A stretch of DNA of 64,000 bases, taken from Planctomycetota bacterium. Its GTDB lineage: Bacteria; Planctomycetota; Phycisphaerae; UBA1845; UTPLA1. Location of the stretch: NCBI GenBank assembly GCA_003576905.1, contig QEVG01000027.1, positions 42,983 to 106,982 of the forward strand, written 5' to 3'. Both the position numbers and the translations under genes were made by a program. Numbering within the stretch: the first letter of the stretch is position 1; every line of letters starts with the position of its first letter. Below, piece after piece: positions 6,157 through 17,100 of the stretch. The notes under the pieces were generated by a model that had not been told where the DNA came from, searched no databases, and saw nothing but the letters and a program-made list of their open reading frames with translations.

Positions 6157-8235
6157 TCAGGCCACCGTGGCGCGCGGCGCGTCCGACGAACGCGGCGCCG
6201 CGACCGGCGCCGAGACGGACTTCTGCCCGCCGGGGGACGTGCGGAGGATGTCTTCGCACAGCGCCCGGAGCGGCTCGGCCACGCTCCACGCCTGCCACGG
6301 GCACCCGCCGGGCGTGTGGGGCGGATCGGCATCGGCCACTTCGCTGACGCTGCCGATGCCCGCCTCGCTCAAGTGCGGCAGCAGGCCATCGAGGAACCCC
6401 CGCGCCGTTCGCATCGCCTCCGGCGCCTCGCCATGGGCCCTGACAAACGCGGTCACGAAGGGACCGAGCAGCCAGGGCCAGACCGTGCCCTGGTGATAGG
6501 CTTCGTCCCGTGCCCGTGGATCGCCCGAATACCGCGATCGATAGTCCGCGCTGCCCGGCGCGAGCGTGCGCAAACCGATCGGCGTGAGCAGGTCGCGCCG
6601 GCATACGTCGACGACGCTTCGCCACCGCGCGGTGTCGAGGATCGGATATGCAAGGCTGATCGCGATAATCTGGTTCGGGCGGATCGACGCGTCCACCGTG
6701 CCCGGCACATGGTCCACGTCCAGCACGTCGTACAAGCAGCCCGCGGCGCCGTTCCAGAATCGCGTGTTGAACGTCCCGCGCGCCCGCGCCGCAAGCATGT
6801 CCCAGTGATCGGCGCGCTTGCCGTCGCCGAGACGGTCAGCGAAGGACGCGGCGATCTCCAGGGCGTTGTACCAGAGCGCGCTGATCTCCACCGGCTTTCC
6901 GATGCGCGGCGTCACCGCCCGGTCGGGCAGCTTGGCGTCCATCCAGGTCAGCGCGAAGCCGTCTTCGCCGGCGGCGAGCAGGCCGTCCGGCGCGAGGCGG
7001 ATGCCGTGCCGCGTGCCGGTCTCGTGCGCGTCGAGAATCGCGCAGATGACGGGATAGAGCTCATCCGCGATCAGCGGCCAGTCCTCGGTGTAGGCCACGT
7101 AGCGGCCGATCGCGTGAATGAACCAGAGCGTGGCGTCGACCGTGTTGTACGCGGGCGGCTCGCGAAAGTCCGGAAAGCGGTTCGGGATCATCCCGCCGTT
7201 GACGTACTTCGCAAAGGTCTGGATGATCCGCCGCGCCTCGGCAAAGCGCCCCGGCACGAGGCACAGGCCCGGCAGCGAGATGAAGGTGTCGCGCCCCCAG
7301 TCTGAAAACCACGGGAACCCGGCGAGTATCGTTTTGTAAGTGTCGTCGCGCGTGGCGAGAAAGTCGCCTGCGGCGCGAAGCAGCGGCTCGGCAAGCGGGT
7401 CATCCTCCGCGCGTTCGATCAGCGGCACCTTGGCCCGCGCCGCGGCCTCGACAAACGCCTTTTCATGCAACCTCCACGGGCGCTGCTGCGTTGAGGCGGC
7501 GCAGACCAGGCCCCCGGCGGCGCCGGCGGGCTCGAGTGTCGCCGTGATGACCCCGGGCATGAAGAGATCCTGCGTGGCGTCGTAGCCGCGCTGGGCGTCG
7601 GTGCTGAGCACAAACTGGTAGTACCAGTCCGGCCGCGGCTTGAACGTGCCGTTGTGCGATAGAAACCAGTCCGGCCGCCCACCCGACCAGTGAAAGGCGA
7701 GTTGGTCGGGACCGGTCTCGACGTTTGGCGGGCCCATCTCCCGGTAATTGGTCAGGGTGTGGAAGTGCCGGCTCGTGCACAGCGGCCGCACGGACAACTG
7801 CACCGGCCTGTCGCCCTCCACAAGCCGGAATCGGATGAACGTCGTGTCTTCGCCGTAGCTCATGCACAAAGACTGCTCGATCACCGATGCCCCTGCGCGC
7901 CACCTCCACGTCGGATACGGGTGCGTCGTGAAAGATTCGAGTAGCCGGTACCCCTGCGGGTGAACCGTCTCGACGTAGTCATTGGTGGCCAGTTCATAGG
8001 TCAGGCCGTCGATCAGGGCCGTCACTTCAAGTTTGGCCAGCAGCACAAAGCGCTCGACGGGCGCCTCGACGGCGGCAACCAGCAGGCCGTGATACCGGCG
8101 CGTCAGCATCTGGTTGACGGCCGCCATCGCATAGCCGCCGCGCCCGTTGGTCACCAGCCATTCGAGCTGCCGTGCCGTGTTCAGATCGCCGCAGCGCGAT
8201 TTGTCGATGCGATAGATGTTCTGGCCCAAGTCCAT
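6157..8235 (-). CDS. Glycogen debranching enzyme (bacterial/archaeal amylo-alpha-1,6-glucosidase)
   Basis: The 692-residue protein has a GDE N-terminal domain (residues about 10 to 240; LEWLVTNGRGGYAMAAVNQ, RRYHGLLVAA) followed by an (alpha/alpha)6 catalytic domain. The catalytic domain contains FPWFSDWGRDTFISLPGL, GMIPNRFPDF, YNTVDATLWFIHA and YHQGTVWPWLLGPF, all hallmarks of this family. It hydrolyses alpha-1,6 branch points of glycogen in the cytoplasm. The start MDLGQNIYRIDKS follows GGAAGGGG with a short gap, and the longer upstream reading does not resemble the family. The C-terminal 25 residues are a low-complexity Ser/Pro/Ala tail. It is probably the first gene of a two-gene unit with the Rieske oxygenase. 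Confidence 0.9.
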   Translation of the reverse strand: MDLGQNIYRIDKSRCGDLNTARQLEWLVTNGRGGYAMAAVNQMLTRRYHGLLVAAVEAPVERFVLLAKLEVTALIDGLTYELATNDYVETVHPQGYRLLESFTTHPYPTWRWRAGASVIEQSLCMSYGEDTTFIRFRLVEGDRPVQLSVRPLCTSRHFHTLTNYREMGPPNVETGPDQLAFHWSGGRPDWFLSHNGTFKPRPDWYYQFVLSTDAQRGYDATQDLFMPGVITATLEPAGAAGGLVCAASTQQRPWRLHEKAFVEAAARAKVPLIERAEDDPLAEPLLRAAGDFLATRDDTYKTILAGFPWFSDWGRDTFISLPGLCLVPGRFAEARRIIQTFAKYVNGGMIPNRFPDFREPPAYNTVDATLWFIHAIGRYVAYTEDWPLIADELYPVICAILDAHETGTRHGIRLAPDGLLAAGEDGFALTWMDAKLPDRAVTPRIGKPVEISALWYNALEIAASFADRLGDGKRADHWDMLAARARGTFNTRFWNGAAGCLYDVLDVDHVPGTVDASIRPNQIIAISLAYPILDTARWRSVVDVCRRDLLTPIGLRTLAPGSADYRSRYSGDPRARDEAYHQGTVWPWLLGPFVTAFVRAHGEAPEAMRTARGFLDGLLPHLSEAGIGSVSEVADADPPHTPGGCPWQAWSVAEPLRALCEDILRTSPGGQKSVSAPVAAPRSSDAPRATVA

Positions 8236-8574
8236 TACCCCTTCCGGCCCGACGCCCCCGGGACCTCCGATGTCCCGCACGCGCGGGCGATTGACCCGGC
8301 CGCAGCCCGCCGTCGCGGCCGGAACAATGGCCGCCAACGCCCTGACGCGGATCAATTCTCCCAACAAACTAACCCCACCGCGCTGATCGGGCAATAGCCC
8401 GCGAGGATCTGACGTCAATGGGGAACAGGCGGTAGCGTCGTCTTTCCGCCATATACACGCTTCTCGCTACGGAAATATCGCGGCATTGGCTGTATGCTTT
8501 CCATGTCGCGCCGATCGACCCGGCCGAGCCGAAGCCCTCGTTGCACTCATTCTCAGTATCCATGGAGGACGATC

Positions 8575-9234
8575 ATGGCTCGCGAATCCCCTACATCCGC
8601 CGTGGAAATAATCCTCCAGCGGCGTGTGAGCGCCATTCTCCGAACCCACGACCAGTCGCTCGCCCGCAATGCGATGTCGGCGGCCGTCGCCGGCGGATTC
8701 CGAATGATCGAATTCACGCTCACCATACCCGGCGCGCCGGCCCTCATCGCCGAGTTCGCGAAACAGCGCGACCTGCTCGTTGGCGCGGGCACGGTTCTGA
8801 CAATCGACGACGCGCGCCGGGCCGTGGAGGCCGGCGCGCAGTTTCTTGTCTCTCCCGTGTGCGACCCGGCGGTGATCGCGGAGGCTAGGCGGCTTGGTGT
8901 CGCCGCAATACCTGGCACATTCACTCCGACCGAGATGCTCGAGGCGCACAGGGCCGGCGCCGCCTTCGTGAAACTCTTCCCCTCGCCGCACGACGTCGCC
9001 GGCTATGTCAGCGCCGTCCTCGGCCCTCTGCCCTTCCTGCGCATTTTTCCCACGGCGGGGGTCACGCCGGATAACTTCGTCGACGTGCTGCAAGCCGGCG
9101 CCACCGGCGTCGGCTTCGTAAAGAGCCTGTTTGAACCCGAAGACATGCGCGCCGGCGCCTTTGCAAGTATTGAACGCCGTGCCCACAACATCATGTCCAA
9201 GCTGGAGTCCGTAGCGGCTGTCCGCGCGACGTAA
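8575..9234 (+). CDS. eda: 2-dehydro-3-deoxy-phosphogluconate (KDPG/KHG) aldolase
   Basis: The 219-residue TIM-barrel class I aldolase cleaves KDPG to pyruvate and glyceraldehyde-3-phosphate in the Entner-Doudoroff pathway. Visible motifs are the RVSAILRT start of the barrel, MIEFTLTIPGA with the catalytic glutamate, GAGTVLT, FLVSPVCDPAV, AAIPGTFTPTE, and AAFVKLFPS, whose lysine forms the Schiff base. The IFPTAGVTPDN phosphate-binding loop is also present. ATG at 8575 follows GGAGG (8564-8568). The gene converges on the strand-repeat protein gene with only 6 bases between stops. No edd or sugar kinase is adjacent. Confidence 0.9.
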   Translation: MARESPTSAVEIILQRRVSAILRTHDQSLARNAMSAAVAGGFRMIEFTLTIPGAPALIAEFAKQRDLLVGAGTVLTIDDARRAVEAGAQFLVSPVCDPAVIAEARRLGVAAIPGTFTPTEMLEAHRAGAAFVKLFPSPHDVAGYVSAVLGPLPFLRIFPTAGVTPDNFVDVLQAGATGVGFVKSLFEPEDMRAGAFASIERRAHNIMSKLESVAAVRAT

Positions 9235-9240
9235 CGTCCG

Positions 9241-12200
9241 TCACGGCAGTACGAGGTCCATGAACGTCTGCGTATCCGCCGCGTCGATGACGGTGTCTCC
9301 GTTCGCATCGGCACGGGTGTGGGCGCACGTGGGATAGGCGGCCGCGTACGCCACGGGGTCCAGAAGCGCCAGTACGAAGGGTTCGATGTCAAACACGTTT
9401 ACTGCGCAGTCGCAGTTCATATCGCCGAAAAATCCGACCTCTCCCGTCACATCCACCACCACCGACGTCGCGAGCACGCGGACCGACACCCCGCTGCACG
9501 GCACGTCCACCGCGGAAAACGTCCCTGACCGCGAGGCGTACGTCATCACCGTGAACGACTGCCCAATGGTGGGCACGAATCCATTCACGAATCGCACGCG
9601 AAGCGTCCCGTCGAGTGTCGCCGCGCCGCCCACGGCCAGTACGTCATGCTGTGCGCCCGGCACGGCTCCGGCGATCTCAATGTCGAGCAAGCCCGAGGCC
9701 GACTGGGCAAATGTTCCGCTCACCGCGAGTTGCCCCGTTGACTGCCCCGGCTGCACCGTTCCGCCGCTGGAGACGTTGCCGGAAACCGTTCCGCTCCCAC
9801 GCAGCGCGCCGCCCTGAATCTCGATGAGCGCCGTCGCCGACAACGTGCCGTTTACGGTCGTCGTTCCGCCTGTCTGCAAAAGACCGCCGATCCGACTGAT
9901 CGTGGATGAAGCTTCCACGGTGACACTGCCCGATGTCGTGAATGGCCCGTCGCCGATGTTCATTGTCGCGCCGGCCGTCGCCAGCAACGTCCCGGAATTG
10001 GTAAGACCCATCGTGTTGTCGGGGTTGAGTGTGAGCGTCGCGGGCTGGTTGGCGACGATCGTCCCCTGGTTGGTAATCGGCGTGATGTTAAACCCGATCT
10101 GCCCGCTGCCTGAGATCGTATTATCCACATTGACCAGTGCCCCGCCACTGACTCCGAGGATGCGATTGTTGACGTTGTTTGACATCGTGAGCTGCCCGCT
10201 GCCGGAAAGAAAAAGCGGTCCACCGGTCGGCTCGAAGTCCGTGAAGCTGCCCGTTGACGCGATGTGGATCACGCCGCTGTTGACGATCTGCCCCGTAAAA
10301 GTGACGTCGGCGTTATTGACAAGTTCAATCCGGCCCGCGTTCTCAACCGCCGTCGTCGTACCGTCGAAGGTCGCGGCCGGGTTGACCCGTATTACGCCGG
10401 AACCGGTTGTTGCAAACGCCCCGCCGATAAAGGTCGCGTTCGAGATATCCACCAGTGAGCCGTCGGCCGCCTCGATGGAGCCGGCGGCGTTGTCAAACGC
10501 GCCGTTGACCAGCCGCATCGTTGCCCCGTCTTCCGCGCGGAGCACGCCCGTATTAACCATCGCCCCGACGGCAGGGTCCAAAGTCAGTGTCGCCGCCTGA
10601 TCGGCGATGATCACGCCGTGATTGGCAAACTCAAGCGTGTTGGCGCCGATCTGCCCGGAACCCCGAATCGTGTTATCCATGTTGGCAAGCGATCCGCCGC
10701 TTGCCCCCACGATGCGATTGCCCGTGTTGTTCGACAGGTTGATTATCCCGCCTCCGCTCAGAGTCGTCGGGCCGTCCGCGATCCGCAGGTCGGTGTTGAC
10801 GCCGGTCGAGTTCACGTCCATGCGGAAATTGTTCACCAGCGACCCGCGGACGGTCACCACCCCCGCGGTCTGAATCTCGAACGGCCCGCTGAGCGATACG
10901 GCCGATGCCTGTCCGTTCAGTTCGTTCGCGCTGACGGCCCGGAAGCGCCCTGTTCCCGTGGCGGCGAGTTCTCCGCCGACCACGGTCGCCGATGACAGCT
11001 CAACGGCCGATGCGTCGCGCGATTCGATCCGCCCGCTGTCGTTTTCGAACGAGCCGTTGACAAGTCGAAGCGTCGCACCTGCCTCGGCGGCCAGCGTCCC
11101 CTCGTTGACGAGACTCCCCAGCGGGTCGAGGGTCAGACTGACGCTCGCATCGGCGGTGATCGTCCCCATGTTCGTGATCGCCATCGTGTTGACGCCGATC
11201 TGCCCCGCGCCGCGAATCGTATTACTCACGTTAACCAGCGAACCGCCGTTGACCCCGATGATCCGGTTGCTCACGTGGTTGCCGAGTGCCACAATGCCGC
11301 CACCCGTCAGCTCCACCGGCCCGTCATGGCACTCCAGTTCCGTCGCCGTACCGGAAGACAGCAGGGCGATCGTCCCCGAGTTGACCAGGTCCCCGAAAAG
11401 CCGCACGTCGACGCCGTTCATCGCCTCGAGGCGTCCCGCGTTCGTCAGGGTGTGCATTGTCGAGTAAAGCGATGTGCCGCTCACCGCCCGAACCGCGCCG
11501 CTGCCGGCGCTGGCCAGCGTTCCACCCGAGACCCCCGTCGCCGAGAGCAGCACGAGCGACCCGTCGGCGGCCTCGATCACGCCTCCGGCGTTGAGAAAAT
11601 CCCCGTTGCTCAGGCGCAATGTTCCGCCGGCTTCGGCTCGAAGGATTCCGGTATTGACCAGCGCGGTCGTCGACGGGTCGATCACCAGTTCAGTCGGCTG
11701 ATCGGCGATGATCGCCCCGGAGTTCGTGATTGCGGTGGCGTCGACCCCGATCTGGCCCGCGCCGCGGATCACGTTGTCAACGTTCACGAGCGAGCCGAGA
11801 TTGATACCCATCAGGCGATTGTTCGCGCTGTTGGACAGGAGAATCGTCCCCCCGCCCGAGAGCGTCACCACGCCCCCGTCGAATCGGATGTCCGTGAAGT
11901 TTCCGGCGGAATTGAGGCTCACTTCGCCCGCGTTCGTCAACGCGCCTGCCGCGGGACCGGTCGCCAGCGTGAGTATCCGGATGTTGGGAAGGGTCAACCG
12001 GTCCCCTGCGTCAACGGTCAGATTATCAACCGTTGCGTTGACGTTGAGCGTCACTGCCGACGCCGTGAATATATCCAGATTATCAATAAAGACGTTGTAC
12101 GTGCCGCCCGCGCCGTTCTGCGGCACATCCGCCGGATCCCAGTTCGACGCGGCGTTCCAGTCGCCCGTGCCGCCGACCCATACGGCGTCAAGCTGGGCAG

Positions 12201-12309
12201 CCTCGGCAGGGCTGAAAATGCCTGCACACGCACCGGCCCAGACCGCGATCAGGCCGGCGATTCGCGGCTTCCACGAGACATCCTGATGCAGCGCGGGCAG
12301 GCGGCGCAT
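9241..12309 (-). CDS. Secreted beta-strand-repeat (autotransporter passenger-like) surface protein with C-terminal dockerin-like module
   Basis: The 1022-residue protein has a signal region (IAGLIAVWAGACAGIFSPAEA) and then WVGGTGDWNAASNW, the usual opening of this class. Four modules of about 175 residues follow. Each repeats NRI.GV.GGSLVNVDNTIRG, GQIG, ITN.GTI.ADQ, LTLDP, GATLRLVNG and IEAADGS, predicting a right-handed beta-helix. A region like autotransporter-associated repeats comes next (GGTVQPGQSTGQLAVSGTF, YASRSGTFSA). The end is GDMNCDCAVNVFDI ... ALLDPVAY ... DANGDTVIDAAD, the same module as in the FG-GAP protein. No beta-barrel translocator is present, so it is not a classical autotransporter. 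A promoter lies 92 bases upstream, and GAGGG precedes the start. It is probably a cell-surface or matrix protein. Confidence 0.85.
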   Translation of the reverse strand: MRRLPALHQDVSWKPRIAGLIAVWAGACAGIFSPAEAAQLDAVWVGGTGDWNAASNWDPADVPQNGAGGTYNVFIDNLDIFTASAVTLNVNATVDNLTVDAGDRLTLPNIRILTLATGPAAGALTNAGEVSLNSAGNFTDIRFDGGVVTLSGGGTILLSNSANNRLMGINLGSLVNVDNVIRGAGQIGVDATAITNSGAIIADQPTELVIDPSTTALVNTGILRAEAGGTLRLSNGDFLNAGGVIEAADGSLVLLSATGVSGGTLASAGSGAVRAVSGTSLYSTMHTLTNAGRLEAMNGVDVRLFGDLVNSGTIALLSSGTATELECHDGPVELTGGGIVALGNHVSNRIIGVNGGSLVNVSNTIRGAGQIGVNTMAITNMGTITADASVSLTLDPLGSLVNEGTLAAEAGATLRLVNGSFENDSGRIESRDASAVELSSATVVGGELAATGTGRFRAVSANELNGQASAVSLSGPFEIQTAGVVTVRGSLVNNFRMDVNSTGVNTDLRIADGPTTLSGGGIINLSNNTGNRIVGASGGSLANMDNTIRGSGQIGANTLEFANHGVIIADQAATLTLDPAVGAMVNTGVLRAEDGATMRLVNGAFDNAAGSIEAADGSLVDISNATFIGGAFATTGSGVIRVNPAATFDGTTTAVENAGRIELVNNADVTFTGQIVNSGVIHIASTGSFTDFEPTGGPLFLSGSGQLTMSNNVNNRILGVSGGALVNVDNTISGSGQIGFNITPITNQGTIVANQPATLTLNPDNTMGLTNSGTLLATAGATMNIGDGPFTTSGSVTVEASSTISRIGGLLQTGGTTTVNGTLSATALIEIQGGALRGSGTVSGNVSSGGTVQPGQSTGQLAVSGTFAQSASGLLDIEIAGAVPGAQHDVLAVGGAATLDGTLRVRFVNGFVPTIGQSFTVMTYASRSGTFSAVDVPCSGVSVRVLATSVVVDVTGEVGFFGDMNCDCAVNVFDIEPFVLALLDPVAYAAAYPTCAHTRADANGDTVIDAADTQTFMDLVLP

Positions 12310-12400
12310 GTGTATCCCTCGGGATTGCCGAACCGGGTGCTCGTGCGAGGTCGCCCCCCGAGTCAGACGAAGGCCGAATCGTTACGAAACGACCCTTTAC

Positions 12401-12429
12401 AGAATATCAGGTCCCCCGGCGTTTCTCAA
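12401..12429 (-). promoter_or_regulatory. Sigma-70-type promoter of the strand-repeat protein gene
   Basis: On the minus strand TTGAGA (12424-12429, 5/6 match) and TATTCT (12401-12406, 4/6 match) are separated by 17 bases, about 92 bases before the start codon at 12309. Confidence 0.5.
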
Positions 12430-12471
12430 GAAACAACGCATTTCACCGCACCGCAAGCGACTCCGCGCGAT

Positions 12472-14001
12472 TCAGTGTTGCCTGTCGAGCTGCCGGTAAT
12501 GCACGGCCTCGCTCAGATGCTCGGCGGAGATGCGCTCGCTTCCCGCAAGGTCCGCGATCGTCCGCGCCAACCGCAGGACCTTGTCATGCGCACGTGCCGA
12601 CAGGCCCAGTTCGGTCATCGCCTGTTTCAGAATCATTTCGCCGGCACTGTCCAGCGCGCAGTGCTGCCGCACCAGGCGCGGGCCCATCCGAGCGTTCAGC
12701 ATCGTCTTCTTCCCCGCGAAGCGCTCGCGCTGCACGGTCCGCGCCGCCAACACGGACTCCCGCATGGTCGTCGAATTCGTCCCCGGCCGCGTGTGCCGCA
12801 GCTCATCGAACGGCACTGCCGGCACGTTGACATGAATATCGATGCGATCGATCAGCGGCCCGCTGACCCGGGCGCGGTACCTTTCCACCTGTGGGGGTGA
12901 ACACTTGCAGGGCTTCCGCGCGTCGGTCATATAGCCGCACGGACAGGGATTCATCGCCGCCACCAGCATGAACTCCGCCGGGAAGCGGACCACACTGTGC
13001 GATCGCGCGATCGTGACGCAGCCATCCTCCATCGGCTGGCGCAGCGTCTCCAGGATTGACCGCTGAAACTCCGGAAACTCGTCCAGAAAAAGCACCCCGT
13101 GATGCGCCAGCGACACTTCGCCAGCCTGCGGAACCGACCCGCCGCCCACGAGGGCCGGGCTGCTCGCCGAATGATGCGGCGTTCGAACCGGGCGGGTCGC
13201 CATCAGCGTCGCGTCCGGCGGAAGCTTTCCGGCCGCGGACCAGATGCGCGTCGTCTCCAGCGATTCGGCCAGTGTCAGCGGCGGGAGGATCGTCGGAAGG
13301 CACTTCGCCATGAATGTCTTGCCGGAGCCGGGCGGCCCGACGAGCAGAACATTGTGCCCGCCGGCGGCAGCAATGGTCAGTGCCCGCTTCGCGAATTCCT
13401 GCCCCCGGACGTCGGCGAAGTCCACGTCGTAAGACGCCGCCTGGGCAAACGCGGAATCCAGGTCAATGTGGATCGGCTCGAGCGGCAGCTGGGCGGTGAC
13501 GAAGCCGACCGCCTCGGTAAGCGAGGATACGGGGATCACCTCCAGCCCTTCGACGACGGCCGCCTCGTTGGCATTCTCGCGCGGAACGAGGATTCCGCGG
13601 AAGCCTCCCTCGCGCGCCGTCATTGCGATCGACAGCGCACCCTTGATCGGGCGAACGCGCCCGTCCAGCGCCAGTTCGCCGACGATCATGTACTCCTTGA
13701 TATCCGGCGGGAACGTGCCATCCGCCGCAAGGAGCATCCCCAGGGCGATCGGGAGATCGAACGCCGGACCCTCTTTGCGGATGTCCGCCGGGGCGAGGTT
13801 TATCACCGTGCGATGCGCCGGCGGCTGGTATCCGCAATTCGTGATGGCCGTGCGAATTCGTTCCAGGCTCTCCTTCACCGCGGCGTCCGGCATGCCCACG
13901 ATCGCCGGGTTTGCGAATCCGCGCGACGCGACATTCACCTCGACTTCGCATGGTATGGCATCGATCCCGAACAACGTTGCGCTCTGAATCTGCACCAGCA
14001 T
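12472..14001 (-). CDS. comM: YifB/ComM-family magnesium-chelatase-like AAA+ ATPase
   Basis: The 509-residue product has the family's three parts. The N-terminal ChlI-like domain (residues 20-145) contains VGMPDAAVKESLERIR and NLAPADIRKEGPAFDLPIALG. The AAA+ module has Walker A LLVGPPGSGKTFMAK near residue 215, Walker B GVLFLDEFPEF, and the AMNPCPCGY zinc-binding segment. A C-terminal helical domain carries LSARAHDKVLRLARTIADL. ComM promotes branch migration and integration of DNA during natural transformation. The length matches the family (about 500). It is divergent from the large histidine kinase. ComM homologues occur in many non-competent bacteria, so competence does not follow. Confidence 0.93.
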   Translation of the reverse strand: MLVQIQSATLFGIDAIPCEVEVNVASRGFANPAIVGMPDAAVKESLERIRTAITNCGYQPPAHRTVINLAPADIRKEGPAFDLPIALGMLLAADGTFPPDIKEYMIVGELALDGRVRPIKGALSIAMTAREGGFRGILVPRENANEAAVVEGLEVIPVSSLTEAVGFVTAQLPLEPIHIDLDSAFAQAASYDVDFADVRGQEFAKRALTIAAAGGHNVLLVGPPGSGKTFMAKCLPTILPPLTLAESLETTRIWSAAGKLPPDATLMATRPVRTPHHSASSPALVGGGSVPQAGEVSLAHHGVLFLDEFPEFQRSILETLRQPMEDGCVTIARSHSVVRFPAEFMLVAAMNPCPCGYMTDARKPCKCSPPQVERYRARVSGPLIDRIDIHVNVPAVPFDELRHTRPGTNSTTMRESVLAARTVQRERFAGKKTMLNARMGPRLVRQHCALDSAGEMILKQAMTELGLSARAHDKVLRLARTIADLAGSERISAEHLSEAVHYRQLDRQH

Positions 14002-14150
14002 GCGGGCAGCGTACTAGCCCTTCCCAAACCGGACAAGCGTATCGCGAAGCCCTGCCGCGACCGAAACCTCGCTCCCGCCGGCGGGTTTTGTGGCCGCCGC
14101 GCCCGCCGTACAATGGCGACGGCCAGACCGGCCCTCAGGAGGCAGCAGAG

Positions 14151-17100
14151 ATGCGCCACTCGTATTCGGCGAAGAGCGCGATTGGGTGTCTCCGAGGCAC
14201 GCCCCGGTGCCAGTCGTCGTGTCTTCCTTTCGCGGTCGCGGGTCTGCTGTTCATGACGGCGCCGCTCTCGGCCGGCAGGCCAGCGCCGGCGTCCCCGAAC
14301 GACCCGCCGCCGAAGAGCGTCCTGCTCCTGCACAGCTTCCATCCCGACACTGACTACACGATCCTCCAGCGCAGAGCCATCGTCGAGACGATCGTCAGGA
14401 AAGCGCCTCGGACGGATATTCGCAACGAGTACCTCGATGTCTCTTCCGCGGACATGGAGAACGCATTTGACGAGCTCCGCGACGTGCTGAGAGTCAAGTT
14501 TCGGCACGACCTTTTCGATCTGATCATCTGCACCGATACCGCCGCGTTTCAGTTCCTGACGCAGCACGGCGAAGAGCTTTTTCCCAGGGTGCCCATTGTC
14601 TTTTCCGCGCTCGTCCCGGCCGAGCTCGCCGCGCACGCGCGCGGCCGCGAGATCACCGGTGTCATGGAGCGCGTAGAGATCGCCGCGACGGTCCGCCTGA
14701 TGCGGCGCCTGATGCCCACTCTCGAACGCATCGTCATCGTGAACGACACGAAAGGGCATGGAAACCGACTACAGGCCCTGGCCAATGAAGCGCTGCGCGA
14801 ATTCGAGGGGCAGATCCGATTCGAGGAATGGCTCGACCAGCGCGTCGAAGGGCTGACCGACCGGGTCGCGCGTCTCGCGCCGCAGCGCGACGCCGTGCTT
14901 TTTCTCGCGGGCGGCGACCTCTGGCCCGATCAACTGGACTCGACCGACACCGGCCTCTCGGCCATGTGTCGCGCTTCGCCCGTTCCCGTGTACGCGGTCT
15001 ATGACGCCTACCTCGGCAGCGGCATCGTCGGCGGCGTTTTTGCCAGCGGCGAGGCCATGGGCCAAACGGCCGCCGAGCTGGCGCTCCGCGTTCTGGCGGG
15101 CGAGCGCGCATCGAACATCCCCATCGTCTGGGAAAGTCCGAATCGAACCATGTTCGACGCAACCGCGCTCGGCAGATGGGGAATTTCCGAAGCGAGCCTG
15201 CCGCCCGGGAGCATCGTTCACACCGAACCCCCTTCCTTCGCGCGGAAGTACGGCTGGCTGATCGCCGCGGGCATTGTCTGCCTCCTCGTCGAGCTTGCGA
15301 TCATCGCGTCCCTGGTGAACCAGCGCCGCCTTCTGAGAAAGTCGGAAAAGGCACTGAGATCCAACGAGGCCCGCCTGCGGCTGCTCATCGAAAACTCGCC
15401 GGCAGCCATCGCCATGTTCGACTGCGACATGCGCTACATCGTCTACAGCCGGCGGTGGCTCACCGATTACAACCTCCCGCACGAATCCATCGTCGGCCTG
15501 TCCCATTACGAGGTCTTTCCCGACATCCCGGACCGATGGAAAGAGATACACCAGCGATGCCTTCGTGGCGCCCGGGAGAGCCTGCGCGAGGACTGTTTTG
15601 TCCGCAGCGACGGCACCAGCGTGTGGATCAACTGGGGCATCGAACCCTGGAGGGACGATCACGGCCGCATCGGCGGCATCATCATGTTCACCGAGGTGAT
15701 CACCGAGCGCCGCCAGCTCGCCAGCGAATTGAGTCACTTCTTTGATCTCTCGATGGACGTGCTCTGTGTCATGGACGAACACGGCCGCTTTCATCGCGTC
15801 AACCGCGCCTTTTCCGCGATCCTGGGATACCAGCCCGACGAACTCCTTCGGCAGCCCCTCATCGCCTTTGTCCACCCGGACGACCACGCAGCGACGACGA
15901 CAGAGTTTCTCAAAAAGCTCTCGCGCGAGGCGGTCATCGACTTCGAAAACCGCGTCGTCCGCAAGGACGGATCGATCCGCTGGCTCCAGTGGCGCGCCAC
16001 GAGCATCGCGTCGGACGGCCTCTGCCACGCCGTCGCCCGCGACATCACCGACCGCCGGGCATCGGAGCAATCCCTCCGCGAAAGCGAACGCCGACTGGCC
16101 CTTGTTCTCGATGCCACCAGCGAAGGCATCTGGGACTGGAACATCCAGACGGGTGAGGATTTCTTCAGCGACCAGTGGGTCAAGGCCCTCGGATACACGC
16201 GCGAAGACATCATCCCGCACGTTTCATTCTGGGCGTCCATCGTCCATCCCGATGACATGCCCGTGGTGCTGGAAGCCCTGCAGGATCATCTCACGGGCAA
16301 GAAGCCGCTCTACCGGTGCGAAAACCGGCTCCGCATGCAGTCCGGAGAATACCGCTGGAACCTCGCATGCGGGCGCATCGTCGAATGGGACGAATACGGC
16401 AGGCCCTTGCGGATGATGGGGACCGACAGCGACATCAGCGGCCGCAAGGCCGCCGAATTCGCCCTGCACGAGGCGAACGAGCTGCTTCAGCAGCGTGTAC
16501 TGGAAAAAACCGCGGCCCTGCGCGAAAGCGAAGAGCGTCTCTTCCGGCTCGCCAACGCCGCTTTCGAGGGTATCGCCATTCACGAAAACGGCCAGATCCT
16601 TGCCGCAAACCAGTCCTTTGGAGACCTCTTCGGGTATCGGCCGGACGAACTCATCGGCATGACCCGCCCCGAACTCATGGTCGACTGGCCGCCGGACGGC
16701 CAGTTCCCTGAGCCGAGCGCCGGCGAGGCATCGGAGGAAAAGGTGTGCGAGAGCATCGGCACGCGGCGCGACGGCTCGACGTTTCCGTGCGAGCTTCGCG
16801 CCAAGTGGATGCCCTATCAAGGGCGCTACGTGCGCGTCACCGCGGTTCGCGACATCACCGAGCGCCGCCGCGCCGCACAGGCCGAGGCGGAACATCGCAA
16901 CGAACTGGCCCACGCGATGCGCCGCGTGACCCTGGGCGAACTCGCCTCCGGCCTTGCCCACGAGCTGAACCAGCCCCTCGCGGCAATCGTCAACTACACC
17001 AACGCCTGCCTGCGGATCATCGAGCGAAACCGCGAGGCCCGCGAAGAAATCTCGGACGCCATGCGCCAGGTCGCGACCCAGGCGCAGCGCGCCGGCGACA

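Noticed and set aside
11275..12900. 541-codon plus-strand open frame across the start of the strand-repeat gene and into comM
   Set aside because: It spans two real minus-strand genes and a promoter, and has no recognisable domain.
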